Source: Ereboglobus sp. PH5-10
GTDB lineage: Bacteria > Verrucomicrobiota > Verrucomicrobiia > Opitutales > Opitutaceae
Reading direction: 5' to 3'
DNA length: 64,000 nucleotides
NCBI RefSeq assembly: GCF_029504735.1
Contig: NZ_JAQFIP010000002.1
Coordinates: forward strand, 248,001 to 312,000
Made by a program: the position numbers and the translations under genes. The notes beneath the pieces are model-generated. The model had not been told where the DNA came from and searched no databases. It saw only the letters and a program-made list of their open reading frames with translations. Of the stretch, positions 33,748-46,300 are shown piece by piece. Within the stretch, counting starts at the first letter, position 1. Each line of letters opens with the position of its first letter.

Positions 33748-36700
33748 ATGGTCACAATTTCGCGCATCAGTTTCGCGTCAGCCATTATCCGGACGGTCCT
33801 CTCCGCCGCCATCATCGCGCTTCCGGGCACATCCATGCGCGCCGACGCGCCCGTGGGCACGGTGGTCTCCGGCGAGGCCTCCTTTGATTACAACGGCAAC
33901 AAAACCACGATCACCGCGGGCAACAACGCCATCATCGAGTATCCCAAGTTTAACATCGACCGAAACGAAACCGTGCAGTTCGTGCAGCCCACGGACACCT
34001 CGCGCGTATTGAACCGCATCACCGGCGGCGATCCCTCCTCGATCCTCGGCAGCCTCCAGGCCAACGGCATCGTTTATTTTGTGAACCCCGCCGGCATCTA
34101 TTTCGGCCAGCACGCCACCATCGACGTCGGCCAGTTCTACGCCGCCGCGGGCAACCTCTCCAACGCCAACTTCCTCGCCGGCCGCGACAACTTCGAGCGG
34201 CTCTCCGGCCAGGTGCACAACGAGGGCGTGATCAACGCCTCCGCCATCCACCTCATCGGCCAGAACGTGCGCAACACCGGCAACCTCAACTCCCCCGCCG
34301 GCCTGGTCATGCTCGCCGCCGGAGACGACGTGCTAATCGGCCGCCGTGGCGAACACGTCTTTGTCAACGCCACCAAAACCACGCCCGACGCATCCGCGAC
34401 CGCCGGCGTTGAAAACGCCGGCAACATCAACGCGGAGGGCGGACGCGCCCTGCTCGCCGCCGGCGACCTCTACGCATTGGCCGTGCAAAACTCCGGAGTC
34501 ATCCGCGCCCACGAAATTACCCTCGCCGGACAAGGCTCCGGCGAAGTCTGGAACCGCGGCACAATCGACGCCGATAGCGCCGACACCGAAGGCGGCCGTG
34601 TTGAAATCACCGGCCAATACGTCGGCCTTTCGTCCGAATCCACCATCGACGCAAGCGGCGCAACCGGCGGCGGCGAAATTCTCATCGGCGGCGACTACCA
34701 AGGCGCGAACGCCGACATCCGCAACGCCACCGCCACCTACGTCGCCGAGGGCGCGGCGATCCGCGCCGACGCCACGACCAGCGGCTCCGGCGGCAAGGTG
34801 ATCGTCTGGGCCGACGAAACCACGCGCTTCCACGGCAGCATCTCCGCGACCGGATTTACGAGCGGCGGCTTCGCCGAGGTTTCCGGCAAGCAAAACCTCC
34901 TCTACACCGGCCTCGCCGACCTGCGCTCCGCCAACGGCCTCGCCGGCACCCTCCTCCTCGACCCCGACAACCTCACCATCTCCACTGCTGCCTCCACCCC
35001 CGGTGTCATCCCCGGCAGTGTGTTCACCGCCCCCGTCAGCGATACCGACTGGAATCTCAACACCAGCGATCTCGCCACCCAACTCGCGCTCGCCAGCGTC
35101 ACTGTTCAGACCGCCACCGGCGACATCACCGTGGCCGACACCATAACATGGAATAACAATAGCGTGACCTCGCTTACCCTCGATGCGGGCAACAATCTCA
35201 TCATCAACGCCGACATCCTCGCCACCGGCCCCATCACCATCAACCTGAACGCGGACAACGATATCAACATTGCCAGCACCGCATTCATCTCGGCCTCCCA
35301 GGTGAACGCCACAGCCATAGGAAGCCTGACAATCAGCGGCAGCGTTGAAGCCAACGGAGTCGGCCCCGAAGGAAAATTCACCGCAAACGCAAACAGCATC
35401 ACCTTCGAAAACGGCAGCTACGTTTCCGGCTCCAATCATGCTTACACGGCAACCGGCAACATCATGCTCGACGGCGAGGTTGATGTTACCGGTTCACTGT
35501 CGCTCAACTCCACATCGGGCACCATCACCATTGGCGCTAACAGCAATTTCAATAACGGGATTCGCTACGACATCAACGGCGGCGTCAATTTCATGGCAAC
35601 CACCGGCATGCTCTTGTTCTCCACCATGGAAATCGACGGAGGAGGCCGCGATGTGACGCTCGGCAGCTACATCTCCGGCGGCCCCATCACGGTGCAAAAC
35701 GCGCAAAACATAAACATAACCGGCGTGGTGCGCTCCGACTCGGGCGTGCAATCCTACCAAGCCGCCAACGACATCCTCTTCAGCGGCACCTTTGTTCAAG
35801 AAGGTCCCGGCGTGGGCATGACATTCAACACCACGACCGGCACGACAATCTTTGCATCCGGCGCGGCTGTTTCGCTCGGCTATTATAGTCCCACCACAAT
35901 CTCCATAACCGGCGGATTTACGGTAAACACCGGCGTCAATCTCGGATTCCGTGCAAGCAGCACCCTCGCATACAACATCAACGGCGCCGGCCGCGATGTG
36001 ATCCTCGGTGCTGCCGTCGATCTCACAATGGCCGGTGGCAACACCCTGTCCATTACCAACGCCAACAACCTCACCCTCGCCAGCGTCATCACCAACGACG
36101 CCCAATCCCACACCGCCGCCAACAACCTCACCGTCACCGGCACGCTCCAAACCCTCAACGCCAGCCAAAACATCTCGCTCTCCGCCACCTCGGTCTCCCT
36201 CGCCTCCACCTCCGAAATCAACTCGACGGGCACGACCGCCATCACCGGCGCGCTCGACATGGCCTCCGGCGCGAAAATCGGCGCCTCGGTCATGACCGTC
36301 GATGCCCTCGGCGGCAACATCGCCATCGCCGGCGAAGTGCTCACGATCAACGGCGGCACATTCACCAACGCCGGCACCATCGCCGCAAGCGGCAGCATCA
36401 ACAATCTGGGCTCCGGTGATTTTACCTTCATCGGAAACCAAGCCATGACCGTCGGAGGCATGATCAACGCCACCAGCGGAGGCAACGTCAACATCACCGT
36501 CTCCGCCGGCACCCTGAGCGTCGCCTCCACGGGCACGGTCAATGGCCGCAACATCAACATCAGCGGCGGCCTCAACGTCGCCTCCGGCGCGGCGCTCACC
36601 ACTCCCTACGGCTCCGGCAACATCACCATCGACGGCCTCAACCGCGACGTTGCCATCGCCACCGCCATCGACATGGGCTCCGGCACCTTCACACTCTCAA

Positions 36701-39700
36701 ACGCCCGCAATCTCGCGCTCGACACCCTCATCACCAACGACGCCCAAAACCACACCGCCACCGGCGGCATCACCGTCACCGGCACCCTCCAAACCCTCAA
36801 CGCCGACCAAAACATCTCGCTCTCCGGCACCTCGGTCTCCCTCGCCTCCACCTCCGAAATCAACTCGACGGGCACGACCGCCATCACCGGCGGTCTCGAC
36901 ATGGCCTCCGGTGCCCTCATCGACGCGGATCTCGTCACTGTCGATGCCTTTGGCGGCAACATCGCCATCGGCGGCGAGGTGAGCACCATCACCGGCGGCA
37001 CCTTCTTCAACGCCGCCAACATCGCCGTCACCGGCACCGTCACCGGCGCGTCCGGCAACTTCGTCTTCACCGGAAACCAAGCCATGAGCGTCGGCGGTGT
37101 CATCGACGCCGGCAGCGGCGGATCAATCTCCCTCGCCTCCACCACCGGCACCGTAAGCGTCGCCTCCACCGGAACCATCAACAGCAGCAACATCAACATC
37201 AGCGGCGGCCTCAACGTCGCCTCCGGCGCGGCGCTCACCTCGCCCTTCGGCAACGGCAACATCACCATCGACGCCCTCAACCGCGACGTCGCCATCGCCA
37301 CCGCCCTCACTCTCGGCTCCGGCAGCCTCGCCATCACCAACGCCCGTGACCTCGCCCTCGACACCGTCATCACCGATGACGCCCAGGCCTACACCGCCAC
37401 CGGCGGCATCACACTCACCGGCACGCTCCAAGCCAACAACGCCGACCAAAACATCTCGCTCACCGGCTCCGCCGTCTCCCTCTCCGCCACCTCCGAAATC
37501 GACACGACGGGCACCGTCACCATCACCGGCCCGCTCGACATGGTCGCGGGCTCGGCCATCCACGCCCATGACACCATCGTCAACGCCCTCGGCGGCAACA
37601 TCACCCTCGGCGGCGAAATCATGGCCAGCGGCACCTACGTCAACGCCTCCGCCATCAACGTCACAGGCACCATCCTCGGCGGCGGCGTCTTCGTTGCCAG
37701 CCAGTCCATGACCGTCGGCGGCGTCATCGACGGCGACTCTGACAACGACCTCTCAATCACAGTGTCCACCGGCACGCTCGCCCTCGCCTCCAGCTCCACG
37801 CTCGGCGGCCGCAACGTCTCCATCGCCGCCGGTCTCGACATGGCCTCCGGCGCGAGCATCGTGTCCCTCAACGACATTGTCGTCGATGCCCTCGGTGGCA
37901 ACATCACCCTCGGCGGCGACGTGGACACCATCACCGGCGGCACCTTCTTCAACGCCGCCAACATCGCCGTCACCGGCACCGTCACCGGCGCGTCCGGCAA
38001 CTTCGTCTTCACCGGAAACCAAGCCATGAGCGTCGGCGGTGTCATCGACGCCGGCAGCGGCGGATCAATCTCCCTCGCCTCCACCACCGGCACCGTAAGC
38101 GTCGCCTCCACCGGAACCATCAACAGCAACAACATCAACATCACCGGCGGCCTCAACGTCGCCTCCGGCGCGGCGCTCACCTCGCCCTTCGGCAACGGCA
38201 ACATCACCATCGACGCCCTCAACCGCGACGTCGCCATCGCCACCACCCTCACCCTCGGCTCCGGCAGCCTCGCCATCACCAACGCCCGCGACCTCGCCCT
38301 CGACACCGTCATCACCGACAACGCCCAAGCCCACACCGCCGCCCGCAACCTCACCCTCACCGGCACCCTCCAAACAATCAACACCGGCGAGGGCGTCGCG
38401 CTCACCGCGCAAACCGGCACACTCGTCACCACCGCCGCCGCCGCCATCGACTCGCGCGGCGACATCACGCTCAACGCCACGACGGCCACCCTCGGCGGCG
38501 TCATCCACACTGACGAGACACTCACCGTCGCCACCACCGCCGGCGCGCTCGCCATCACCGGCACGCACGACGGAAGCATTGCGCACATCACCTCCGCCAC
38601 CGGCGTCTCGATCTCCGGCGCGCTCAATTTCACCGGCACCAACACCATCAACGCCACCACCGGCACCATCGCCATCGCCGGCGCCGCCTCGGTCGCGGGC
38701 GAGACGATCAACCTCAACGGCGGCGTCCGCATCGACAACGGCGCGAACCTCGTCTCCGACCTCGGCCTCGTCATCGACGCGCTGGCGCGGGACGTCGTCA
38801 TCAACGCCGACCTCAGCCTCCCCGAACTCTCCATCGCCGCCGCCCGCTACATCGAAACCGCCGCCGTCGCCACATACGGCGACCAGGAATACCATTTCGC
38901 CCCGAACGGCGCCGGCGCCATGAAAATTAACGGCGCGCTCGTCTCCGAAACAGGCGACATCACCATAACAAGCAACAGCGATTACCCCGCCGCCCACGCC
39001 ACCATTTTCTCCACCTCGCCAAACGGCATCCTCATCTCCGCCACGCTCGGCAACGTCATCATCGGCCACAACGACACCCTCCTCGCCTACCACCACGGCA
39101 GCGCCGCCCCCGACGCCGGCACCATCACCATTGAGGCCGGCGGCATCGCCTCCGTTGGCAACCTCTCCGCATCGCGCCGGATAAATGTGTCCGCCAATCA
39201 AATACAGCTCGATGGAGCCGTTTACCAGGCCCCCACCATCGCGCTCTCCGCCGTCACCTCCCTCGACATTAGCGGCTCCGCCGTCACCATCGCCACCGCC
39301 GGCGGCGCGCACGACATCTCCCCCCCGTCCACGGGCTCCTACACGACCGCCATCATCAACGGCGACGCCATGAGCGACAACGCGATGAACGTCTCCTACT
39401 TCCCGCTCATCGCCACCTCCACCGGCGCGCCCTACGCCGGCGTTTACGAACGCACCGAGTTCTGGAGCGAACAAGTCGTCCCCGACCAGGAAATCAAGCA
39501 AGGCATCGTCGCCGACGAGGCCAACCCCGCCAACCGCACCGAACCCGAGGCGCAGCAACTTCAGGAAGTCCGCGCCGCCGCCGCCGAGGCAGCCTTCCAG
39601 CAAATAGACGCCGAAACCGCCATCAGCGCCGCCACCGGCTCGCAACTCCGCAAACTCGGCATCTTCCCCCGCCCCCTCACCCCGCAAGAACGCAACGAAC

Positions 39701-40182
39701 TTGGCGCCCGCTTCGGCACCCTCCGCCAGATCATCCCCTCCGAAATCCGCGCGCCCGAAAATTACCAGGTCGCCGACGGACGCCTCTCCGAGCAATCCGC
39801 CCGCGCCGCCATCGCCGCCTATGAGCGCGCCTTCGAAACCGCCGACGGCGCATCCCGCATCCCCGACCTCCAGGCCGCGATCCAAAAAACCTACCGCGAA
39901 TTTCGCGCCGCCAACCCCGGCGCCCCCGCCGCCCAATACGTCCGCTACATCGACACCATCGCGCCCGGCACCGAGGAAACCCGCGCCCTCCACGCCTTCT
40001 TCGAGGACGTCCGCGCCCTCTTCCTGCGCATCGACCGACTCGGCCTCACCAACAACGAGGCGCTTGTATCCAAAAACGTGATACTGCGCCCCCTCCGCGT
40101 CCAGGGCGCCCCCTCCGCCCTCCTCGCCCCCCTCATGCAGGTCGCCCCCGACACCGCCCCCCTCGTCACCGCGTCCTATTGA
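33748..40182 (+). CDS. TpsA1, filamentous-haemagglutinin-like exoprotein
   Basis: 2144 residues. A signal peptide ends near residue 33 (MRADAPVG). The TPS/haemagglutination-activity domain (about 34-200) contains VSGEASFDYNGNKTTITA, the motif NPAGI at 113-117 (NPNGI in classical proteins) and FLAGRDNFERLSG. A long beta-helical stalk follows, built of degenerate GNITIxxLxRDVxIAT and TGGTFxNAANIAVTGTV repeats. A 314-bp-period-free duplicated block of about 415 bp occurs twice (36985 and 37927). The last 230 residues are non-repetitive (RQIIPSEIRAPENYQVADGRLSEQSARAAI) and shared with TpsA2. It has no CdiA-type toxin tail and is likely a secreted adhesin or matrix protein. Confidence 0.9.
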   Translation: MVTISRISFASAIIRTVLSAAIIALPGTSMRADAPVGTVVSGEASFDYNGNKTTITAGNNAIIEYPKFNIDRNETVQFVQPTDTSRVLNRITGGDPSSILGSLQANGIVYFVNPAGIYFGQHATIDVGQFYAAAGNLSNANFLAGRDNFERLSGQVHNEGVINASAIHLIGQNVRNTGNLNSPAGLVMLAAGDDVLIGRRGEHVFVNATKTTPDASATAGVENAGNINAEGGRALLAAGDLYALAVQNSGVIRAHEITLAGQGSGEVWNRGTIDADSADTEGGRVEITGQYVGLSSESTIDASGATGGGEILIGGDYQGANADIRNATATYVAEGAAIRADATTSGSGGKVIVWADETTRFHGSISATGFTSGGFAEVSGKQNLLYTGLADLRSANGLAGTLLLDPDNLTISTAASTPGVIPGSVFTAPVSDTDWNLNTSDLATQLALASVTVQTATGDITVADTITWNNNSVTSLTLDAGNNLIINADILATGPITINLNADNDINIASTAFISASQVNATAIGSLTISGSVEANGVGPEGKFTANANSITFENGSYVSGSNHAYTATGNIMLDGEVDVTGSLSLNSTSGTITIGANSNFNNGIRYDINGGVNFMATTGMLLFSTMEIDGGGRDVTLGSYISGGPITVQNAQNINITGVVRSDSGVQSYQAANDILFSGTFVQEGPGVGMTFNTTTGTTIFASGAAVSLGYYSPTTISITGGFTVNTGVNLGFRASSTLAYNINGAGRDVILGAAVDLTMAGGNTLSITNANNLTLASVITNDAQSHTAANNLTVTGTLQTLNASQNISLSATSVSLASTSEINSTGTTAITGALDMASGAKIGASVMTVDALGGNIAIAGEVLTINGGTFTNAGTIAASGSINNLGSGDFTFIGNQAMTVGGMINATSGGNVNITVSAGTLSVASTGTVNGRNINISGGLNVASGAALTTPYGSGNITIDGLNRDVAIATAIDMGSGTFTLSNARNLALDTLITNDAQNHTATGGITVTGTLQTLNADQNISLSGTSVSLASTSEINSTGTTAITGGLDMASGALIDADLVTVDAFGGNIAIGGEVSTITGGTFFNAANIAVTGTVTGASGNFVFTGNQAMSVGGVIDAGSGGSISLASTTGTVSVASTGTINSSNINISGGLNVASGAALTSPFGNGNITIDALNRDVAIATALTLGSGSLAITNARDLALDTVITDDAQAYTATGGITLTGTLQANNADQNISLTGSAVSLSATSEIDTTGTVTITGPLDMVAGSAIHAHDTIVNALGGNITLGGEIMASGTYVNASAINVTGTILGGGVFVASQSMTVGGVIDGDSDNDLSITVSTGTLALASSSTLGGRNVSIAAGLDMASGASIVSLNDIVVDALGGNITLGGDVDTITGGTFFNAANIAVTGTVTGASGNFVFTGNQAMSVGGVIDAGSGGSISLASTTGTVSVASTGTINSNNINITGGLNVASGAALTSPFGNGNITIDALNRDVAIATTLTLGSGSLAITNARDLALDTVITDNAQAHTAARNLTLTGTLQTINTGEGVALTAQTGTLVTTAAAAIDSRGDITLNATTATLGGVIHTDETLTVATTAGALAITGTHDGSIAHITSATGVSISGALNFTGTNTINATTGTIAIAGAASVAGETINLNGGVRIDNGANLVSDLGLVIDALARDVVINADLSLPELSIAAARYIETAAVATYGDQEYHFAPNGAGAMKINGALVSETGDITITSNSDYPAAHATIFSTSPNGILISATLGNVIIGHNDTLLAYHHGSAAPDAGTITIEAGGIASVGNLSASRRINVSANQIQLDGAVYQAPTIALSAVTSLDISGSAVTIATAGGAHDISPPSTGSYTTAIINGDAMSDNAMNVSYFPLIATSTGAPYAGVYERTEFWSEQVVPDQEIKQGIVADEANPANRTEPEAQQLQEVRAAAAEAAFQQIDAETAISAATGSQLRKLGIFPRPLTPQERNELGARFGTLRQIIPSEIRAPENYQVADGRLSEQSARAAIAAYERAFETADGASRIPDLQAAIQKTYREFRAANPGAPAAQYVRYIDTIAPGTEETRALHAFFEDVRALFLRIDRLGLTNNEALVSKNVILRPLRVQGAPSALLAPLMQVAPDTAPLVTASY
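33853..35078 (+). repeat. 1.2-kb near-identical 5' region of tpsA1
   Basis: Bases from GTGGGCACGGTGGTC to about 35078 match 40521-41749 in tpsA2 almost base for base, with one 3-base difference (an extra Ala codon in tpsA2). The sharing includes synonymous sites, so it points to recent duplication or gene conversion. Confidence 0.8.
36985..37400 (+). repeat. Internal tpsA1 repeat, unit a
   Basis: About 415 bp that recurs at 37927-38342 (constant offset 942 bp), nearly identical. It encodes the ITGGTFFNAANIAVTG block of the beta-helix. Confidence 0.75.
37927..38342 (+). repeat. Internal tpsA1 repeat, unit b
   Basis: Second copy of the 36985-37400 block. A few substitutions accumulate towards the 3' end. 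Confidence 0.75.
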
Positions 40183-40183
40183 C

Positions 40184-40340
40184 AAATCCCAAAATCTCAA
40201 ATGCCGAAATTTCAAAAAAAATATCAAGTCACGCTTGCGCCGGAGCGGCGGTTTTCAACCGCCGGACGAGGCGCGGCCTCGCCCCTTGGCATTTTGAAAT
40301 TTTGCCCTTTGAAATCTGAAAATTTGGGATTTTCCCCTCG
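40184..40340. repeat. CCAAAATC-family inverted repeat between tpsA1 and tpsA2
   Basis: The left arm AAATCCCAAAATCTCAAATG and the right arm (TTTGAAATCTGAAAATTTGG) are inverse words. Between them are GCGGCGGTTTTCAACCGCC and CGAGGCGCGGCCTCG hairpins. It has the same design as the tssL-tssM gap. Confidence 0.6.
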
Positions 40341-40388
40341 CTCGGTTTGCCCACCCCAATTCATTTAACCGAAAACTTCGCCCCGCCC

Positions 40389-43300
40389 ATGAACACGCGC
40401 AACACAACCGCCGCCCGCATCTTCCGCCGCCTGAAACGCGAAGCGGATTTCACCCTGCGCGCCATCCTCTCCGCCGCCATCCTCACCCTCCCCGCGACCG
40501 GCCTCCGCGCCGACACGCCCGTGGGCACGGTGGTCTCCGGCGAGGCCTCCTTTGATTACAACGGCAACAAAACCACGATCACCGCGGGCAACAACGCCAT
40601 CATCGAGTATCCCAAGTTTAACATCGACCGAAACGAAACCGTGCAGTTCGTGCAGCCCACGGACACCTCGCGCGTATTGAACCGCATTACCGGCGGCGAT
40701 CCCTCCTCGATCCTCGGCAGCCTCCAGGCCAACGGCATCGTTTATTTTGTGAACCCCGCCGGCATCTATTTCGGACAGCACGCCACCATCGACGTCGGCC
40801 AGTTCTACGCCGCCGCGGGCAACCTCTCCAACGCCAACTTCCTCGCCGGCCGCGACAACTTCGAGCGGCTCTCCGGCCAGGTGCACAACGAAGGCACGAT
40901 CAACGCAAGCGCCATCCACCTCATCGGCCAGAACGTGCGCAACACCGGCAACCTCAACGCCCCCGCCGGCCTCGTCATGCTCGCCGCCGGCGACGACGTG
41001 CTGATCGGACGCCGTGGCGAGCACGTTTTTGTCAACGCCACCAAAACCACGCCCGACGCCGCTTCCGCCACCGCCGGCGTTGAAAACGCCGGCAACATCA
41101 ACGCGGAGGGCGGACGCGCCCTGCTCGCCGCCGGCGACCTCTACGCGTTGGCCGTGCAAAACTCCGGAGTCATCAAGGCGCGCAACGTCGAACTCGCCGG
41201 CCAGGGCTCCGGCGAAGTCTGGAACCGCGGCGCCATCGACGCCGCCAGCGCCGACACCGAAGGCGGTCGCGTCGAAATCACCGGCCAATACATCGGCATC
41301 GATGAAAACGCCATCATCGACGCGAGCGGCGCGCACGGCGGCGGCGAAGTCCTCATCGGCGGCGACTACCAAGGCGCGAACGCCGGCATCCGCAACGCCA
41401 CCGCCACCTACGTCGCCGAGGGCGCGGCCATCCGCGCCGACGCCACGACCAGCGGCTCCGGCGGCAAGGTGATAGTCTGGGCCGACGAAACCACCCGCTT
41501 CCACGGCAGCATCTCCGCGACCGGATTCACGAGCGGCGGTTTCGCCGAGGTTTCCGGCAAGCAAAACCTCCTCTACACCGGCCTCGCCGACCTGCGCTCC
41601 GCCGATGGCTCCGCCGGCACCCTCCTCCTCGACCCTGACAACCTCACCATCTCCACTGCTGCCTCCACCCCCGGTGTCATCCCCGGCAGTGTGTTCACCG
41701 CCCCCGTCAGCGATACCGACTGGAATCTCAACACCAGCGACCTCGTCACCCAACTCGAACTCGCCAACGTCACCGTCCAAACCCTTACCGGTAACATCAC
41801 CGTCGCTGATGCCATCGCATGGACCAATCCCTACTCCCTCACTCTCAACTCCGGCAGCGACATCCTCATCAACTCCCCGATTACCGCCGATGCCGGCGAC
41901 CTCATTCTGCTTGCCGCGCGCGACACGATTCTCTCCGGGGCGGGCGCGGTCAATGTTGGCGGCATCTTCTCCGCCACCTCGAGATTCTTCGAATCCGCCT
42001 CCCTTGAAAACACCATCACTGCGGGCGGTGACATAAGCATCGCCACTCCGCAAGCCACTGGAAACGTCAGCATTGGCGGCACCATGATATCGAATGCCGG
42101 CGACATCAACATCAGCACCATCGGCCTTTCCATTTGTGCGCCCCTCATCACAAACTCAGGTGACGGCGACATCACCCTTGGATCAGGTGCCCACGGCGGC
42201 ACCACGATTTCCGAAGCCGGCCTCATCAACTCCGGCGGCAAATTCACCGCAAACGGCTCCACCTTCACGACAAGCAGTGCCACCAATACCATAACCGCCG
42301 GCGGCGACATTTACATTAGGGCATTCTACGTCTTGACCGGATATATCCACATCGGCGGCACCGTAACATCGACAGGCGGAGGCATCACGACCGAATCCTA
42401 TAGCGAAACTGTCATCAGCGCCCCCCTCATCGCGGACATTGGCGGCACAAACGGTGTCTCGGTCGCCGTTGCGTGTGGCAGCCTGACAGTCGGCGACGTC
42501 ACCAGCGGCGGCGCGCAAACCTACACCATCTCCGGCGATCAGGGCCGTTATATCGCCGCTGCCACAATCACCGGCACCGGACTCCTCAAGACCACCAGTG
42601 CCGCCGCGGGCAACATCACGATATCCTCGGGCTCCGGCAGTTCGTTCCTAACCGACGGTGGACGCATCGAGTCAGCCCGCAACTTCACGGTCACCGTCGA
42701 CACGGCGGATTTCTCCACCGCCGCCGCCAACACCATCACCGCCGGCGGCGACATCTCCATCACCGCCACCGCCGGTAACATCACCCTTGCCGGCAACCTC
42801 ACCGCCGGAACTGCGGGCTCCGGTGCCATCACTCTCACCTCCACCAACGGCAACCTCTCCCTCGCCGGCATCACCGCCACCTCCAACGGCGACCAAACCT
42901 ACTCCGCCGGAGGCTCCCTCATCCTCCCTTCCGTGATCAACACCGGCACCGGCGGCATCCTCGCAAACACCTCTGGCGACCTCACCCTCGAATCCATCAT
43001 CTCCGGCAAATCCTTCTCATTCACCGGTTCCAATATCTACGTCACCAACACCCTCGCCACCACCAACGCCGCCGATGGCGACATCACCCTCAAAGCCACC
43101 GGCACCATCACGCTCGTTGACGGATCGACAACCGATGGCCTCATAAACGCCGCCGGGGCCTTCTCCGCCACCTCCGCGTCCTTCCTCTCCGAAAACGCCG
43201 CCAACACCATCACCACCGGCGGGGCCATCAGCATCACCTCCCCTAATGTTTCTCTCAAAGGCAACGTCTCCTCCACCACGGGAGGCATTACAGTAAAAGC

Positions 43301-46300
43301 AGGAGCTTTCTTTCGCAGCACTGGAACGATATTCTCCGATATTAGCGGCACGCATGGTGTCAGCATCAACGAGGATCTCGTCGGCGGGGGGCGGATATCA
43401 GAACTGGGCGATGTCATCTCGGGCGGTTCGCAAACCTATTATGCCGCCGACACGATTGACATTAAAGGTTTGCTCAAAACATATGACGCCGAGACCGGCG
43501 ACATTATGATCGAAAGCGATTCCAGAATTTCCCTCAATAATTCCGGCGAGATCGACTCCGCGGGCAAAATTACAGTCAGCTCAAACGATGTGTTTGTCAC
43601 GCAAACCGCCGCGAACACCATCTCTGCAATGGGTGATATTGACATTTCAGGCGCCAGCATTGCCCTCGGCGGCGGACTCACCGCTGATACCGGTAATATC
43701 ACCCTGAGCGCCATACATTCCCCCCTTTCCTCTGACTCCGACATCACAGCCGGCGGCAACATCACCATTGACGGCAGGAGCGGCATCACGCTCAACGGTG
43801 CTCTCACCTCCTCCACCGGAGCCATCGCCATCAACAACATCGAAGGCGCCATCACACTTGGCAACGCTATCACCGCCGCCACCGACATCTCCATCGCCAC
43901 CACATATAACGGCAGCATCACACTTGGCAACGCTATCACCGCAGGCAACGACATCTCCATCGCCACCACATATGACATCACCGTCAACGGCAACCTCACC
44001 TCCGGAACCGCGGGCTCCGGAGCCATCACCCTAACCTCCACCAACGGCGACCTCTCCCTCTCCGGCATCACCGCCACCTCCAACGGCGACCAATCCTACT
44101 CCGCCGGCGGCTCCCTCATCCTGCCCTCCGTCATTAACACCGGCACCGGCGGCGTTTCCGCCGCCACAACGGGCGACCTCACCCTCGAATCCATCATCTC
44201 CGGCAAATCCTTCTCCTTCTCCGGCTCCAACATCTACGTCACCAACACCCTCGCCACCACCAACGCCGCCGACGGCGACATCACCCTCAAAGCCACCGGC
44301 ACCATCACGCTCGTTGACGGACCGACAACCGACGGCCTCATAAACGCCGCCGGGGCGTTCTCCGCCACCTCCGGCGTCTTCATTTCCGAGAATACCGCCA
44401 ACACCATCACCACCGGCGGGGCCATCAGCATCACCTCCCCTAATGTTTCTCTCAAAGGCAACGTCTCCTCCGCCACGGGAGGCATTACAGTAAAAGCAGG
44501 ATCTTCATTTCGCAGCACTGGAACGATATTCTCCGATATTAGCGGCACGCATGGTGTCAGCATCGACGGGGGATTCGGCGGCTGGGGGTATTTGGAACTG
44601 GGCGATGTCATCTCGGGCGGTTCGCAAACCTATAATGCCGGCGGCACGATTGACATTAAAGGTTTGCTCAAAACATATAACGCCGGGACCGGCGACATTA
44701 CGATCGAAAACAATTCCGAAATTCTCCTCAATAATCTCGGCTCGATCGCCTCTGCGGGCAAAATTACAGTCCGCGCAGACGGTGAGTTTGTCACGCAAAC
44801 CGCCGCGAACACCATCTCTGCAATGGGTGATATTGCCATTTCAGGCGCCAGCATTGCCCTCGGCGGCGGACTCACCGCTGTTACCGGCAGTATCACCCTG
44901 CTCTCCATACATTCCTCCCTTTCCTTTGACTCCGACATCACAGCCGGCGGCAACATCACCATTGACGGCAGGAGCGGCATCACGCTCAACGGTGCTCTCA
45001 CCTCCTCCACCGGAGCCATCGCCATCAACAACCTCGAAGGCGCCATCACACTTGGCAACGCTATCACCGCCGCCACCGATATCTCCATCTCCACCACATA
45101 TAACGGCAGCATCACACTTGGCAACGCTATCACCGCAGGCAACGACATCTCCATCACCATCTACAACGGCAGCATTGGGATCGCCGGCGACATCACGTCC
45201 ACCGCCGGTGACATCACCCTCAACGCAAAATACGGCGATATCCTCGTCACTGCCGACGGCCGCATCGACGCCGCCGCCCAATTCACCGCCACCGCCGCCA
45301 CCTTCACCGCCACCGCCGCCGCCAACACCATCACCTCCGGCGGCGACATCGACATCACCACAGCGGGAGTGGTCGGCAACATCATTCTCAATGGCGATCT
45401 CACCTCCACCGCCGGGGCCATTTCCCTCAACGCAGTGAGCGGCGACATCACATCCAACGCCCTGATCTCCGCGACTAACTCCACCGTCACAACCAATGCC
45501 GGCGCAATAGGCTCGATCACTCTTGGCGACGTGTTGAGCGGTGGCGCGCAATCGCACTCTACCGCTAACTATTTTACCGGCACAGGACACCTCAAAGCCG
45601 GAGGCGACATCACCATCGCCGCCAACCACAACATCACCCTCGACGGCGACATCACCGCCGCCGCCGGAGGCGGCTCCGGCGGCATCACCCTCACCTCCAC
45701 CATTGGCGACATCGCCCTCTCCGGAATCACCGCCACCTCCAATGGCGACCAGGCCTACTCCGCCGGCGGCTCCCTCATCCTGCCCTCCGTCATCAACACC
45801 GGCACCGGCGGCGTTTCCGCCGCCACAACGGGCGACCTCACCCTCGAATCCATCACCTCCGGCAAATCCTTCTCCTTCTCCGGCTCCAACATCTACGTCA
45901 CCAACACCCTCGCCACCACCAACGCCGACGACGGCGACATCACACTCCTCGCCACCGGCACCATCACCCTCGTCCACAACGTCACAACCGACGGCCTCAT
46001 CAACGCCGCCGCCAAATTCACCTCCACCTCCGCCTCCTTCGTCTCCCAAGACGCCGCCAACACCATCACCGCCGCCAAAGGCATCGCCATCACCTCCACG
46101 GCATCGACCGGCGGCATCATGTTCGCCGGAGACCTCCTTTCCAACGCCGGCGACATCACCCTCGCCTCCAGCGGCAGCATTGTCTCCACCGCCGGCATCA
46201 CCGCCGACGGATCGTTCTCCGCCACCGCCTCCAGCAACATCATCCTCGTCAACGTCACCAGCGGCGGCTCCCAAGACTACACCTCCACCGCTGGTAGCAT

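Noticed and set aside
38065-40227. A 720-residue minus-strand open frame inside tpsA1
   Set aside because: Gly/Val/Asp-rich shadow of the repeat region; the plus frame has clear TpsA domains.
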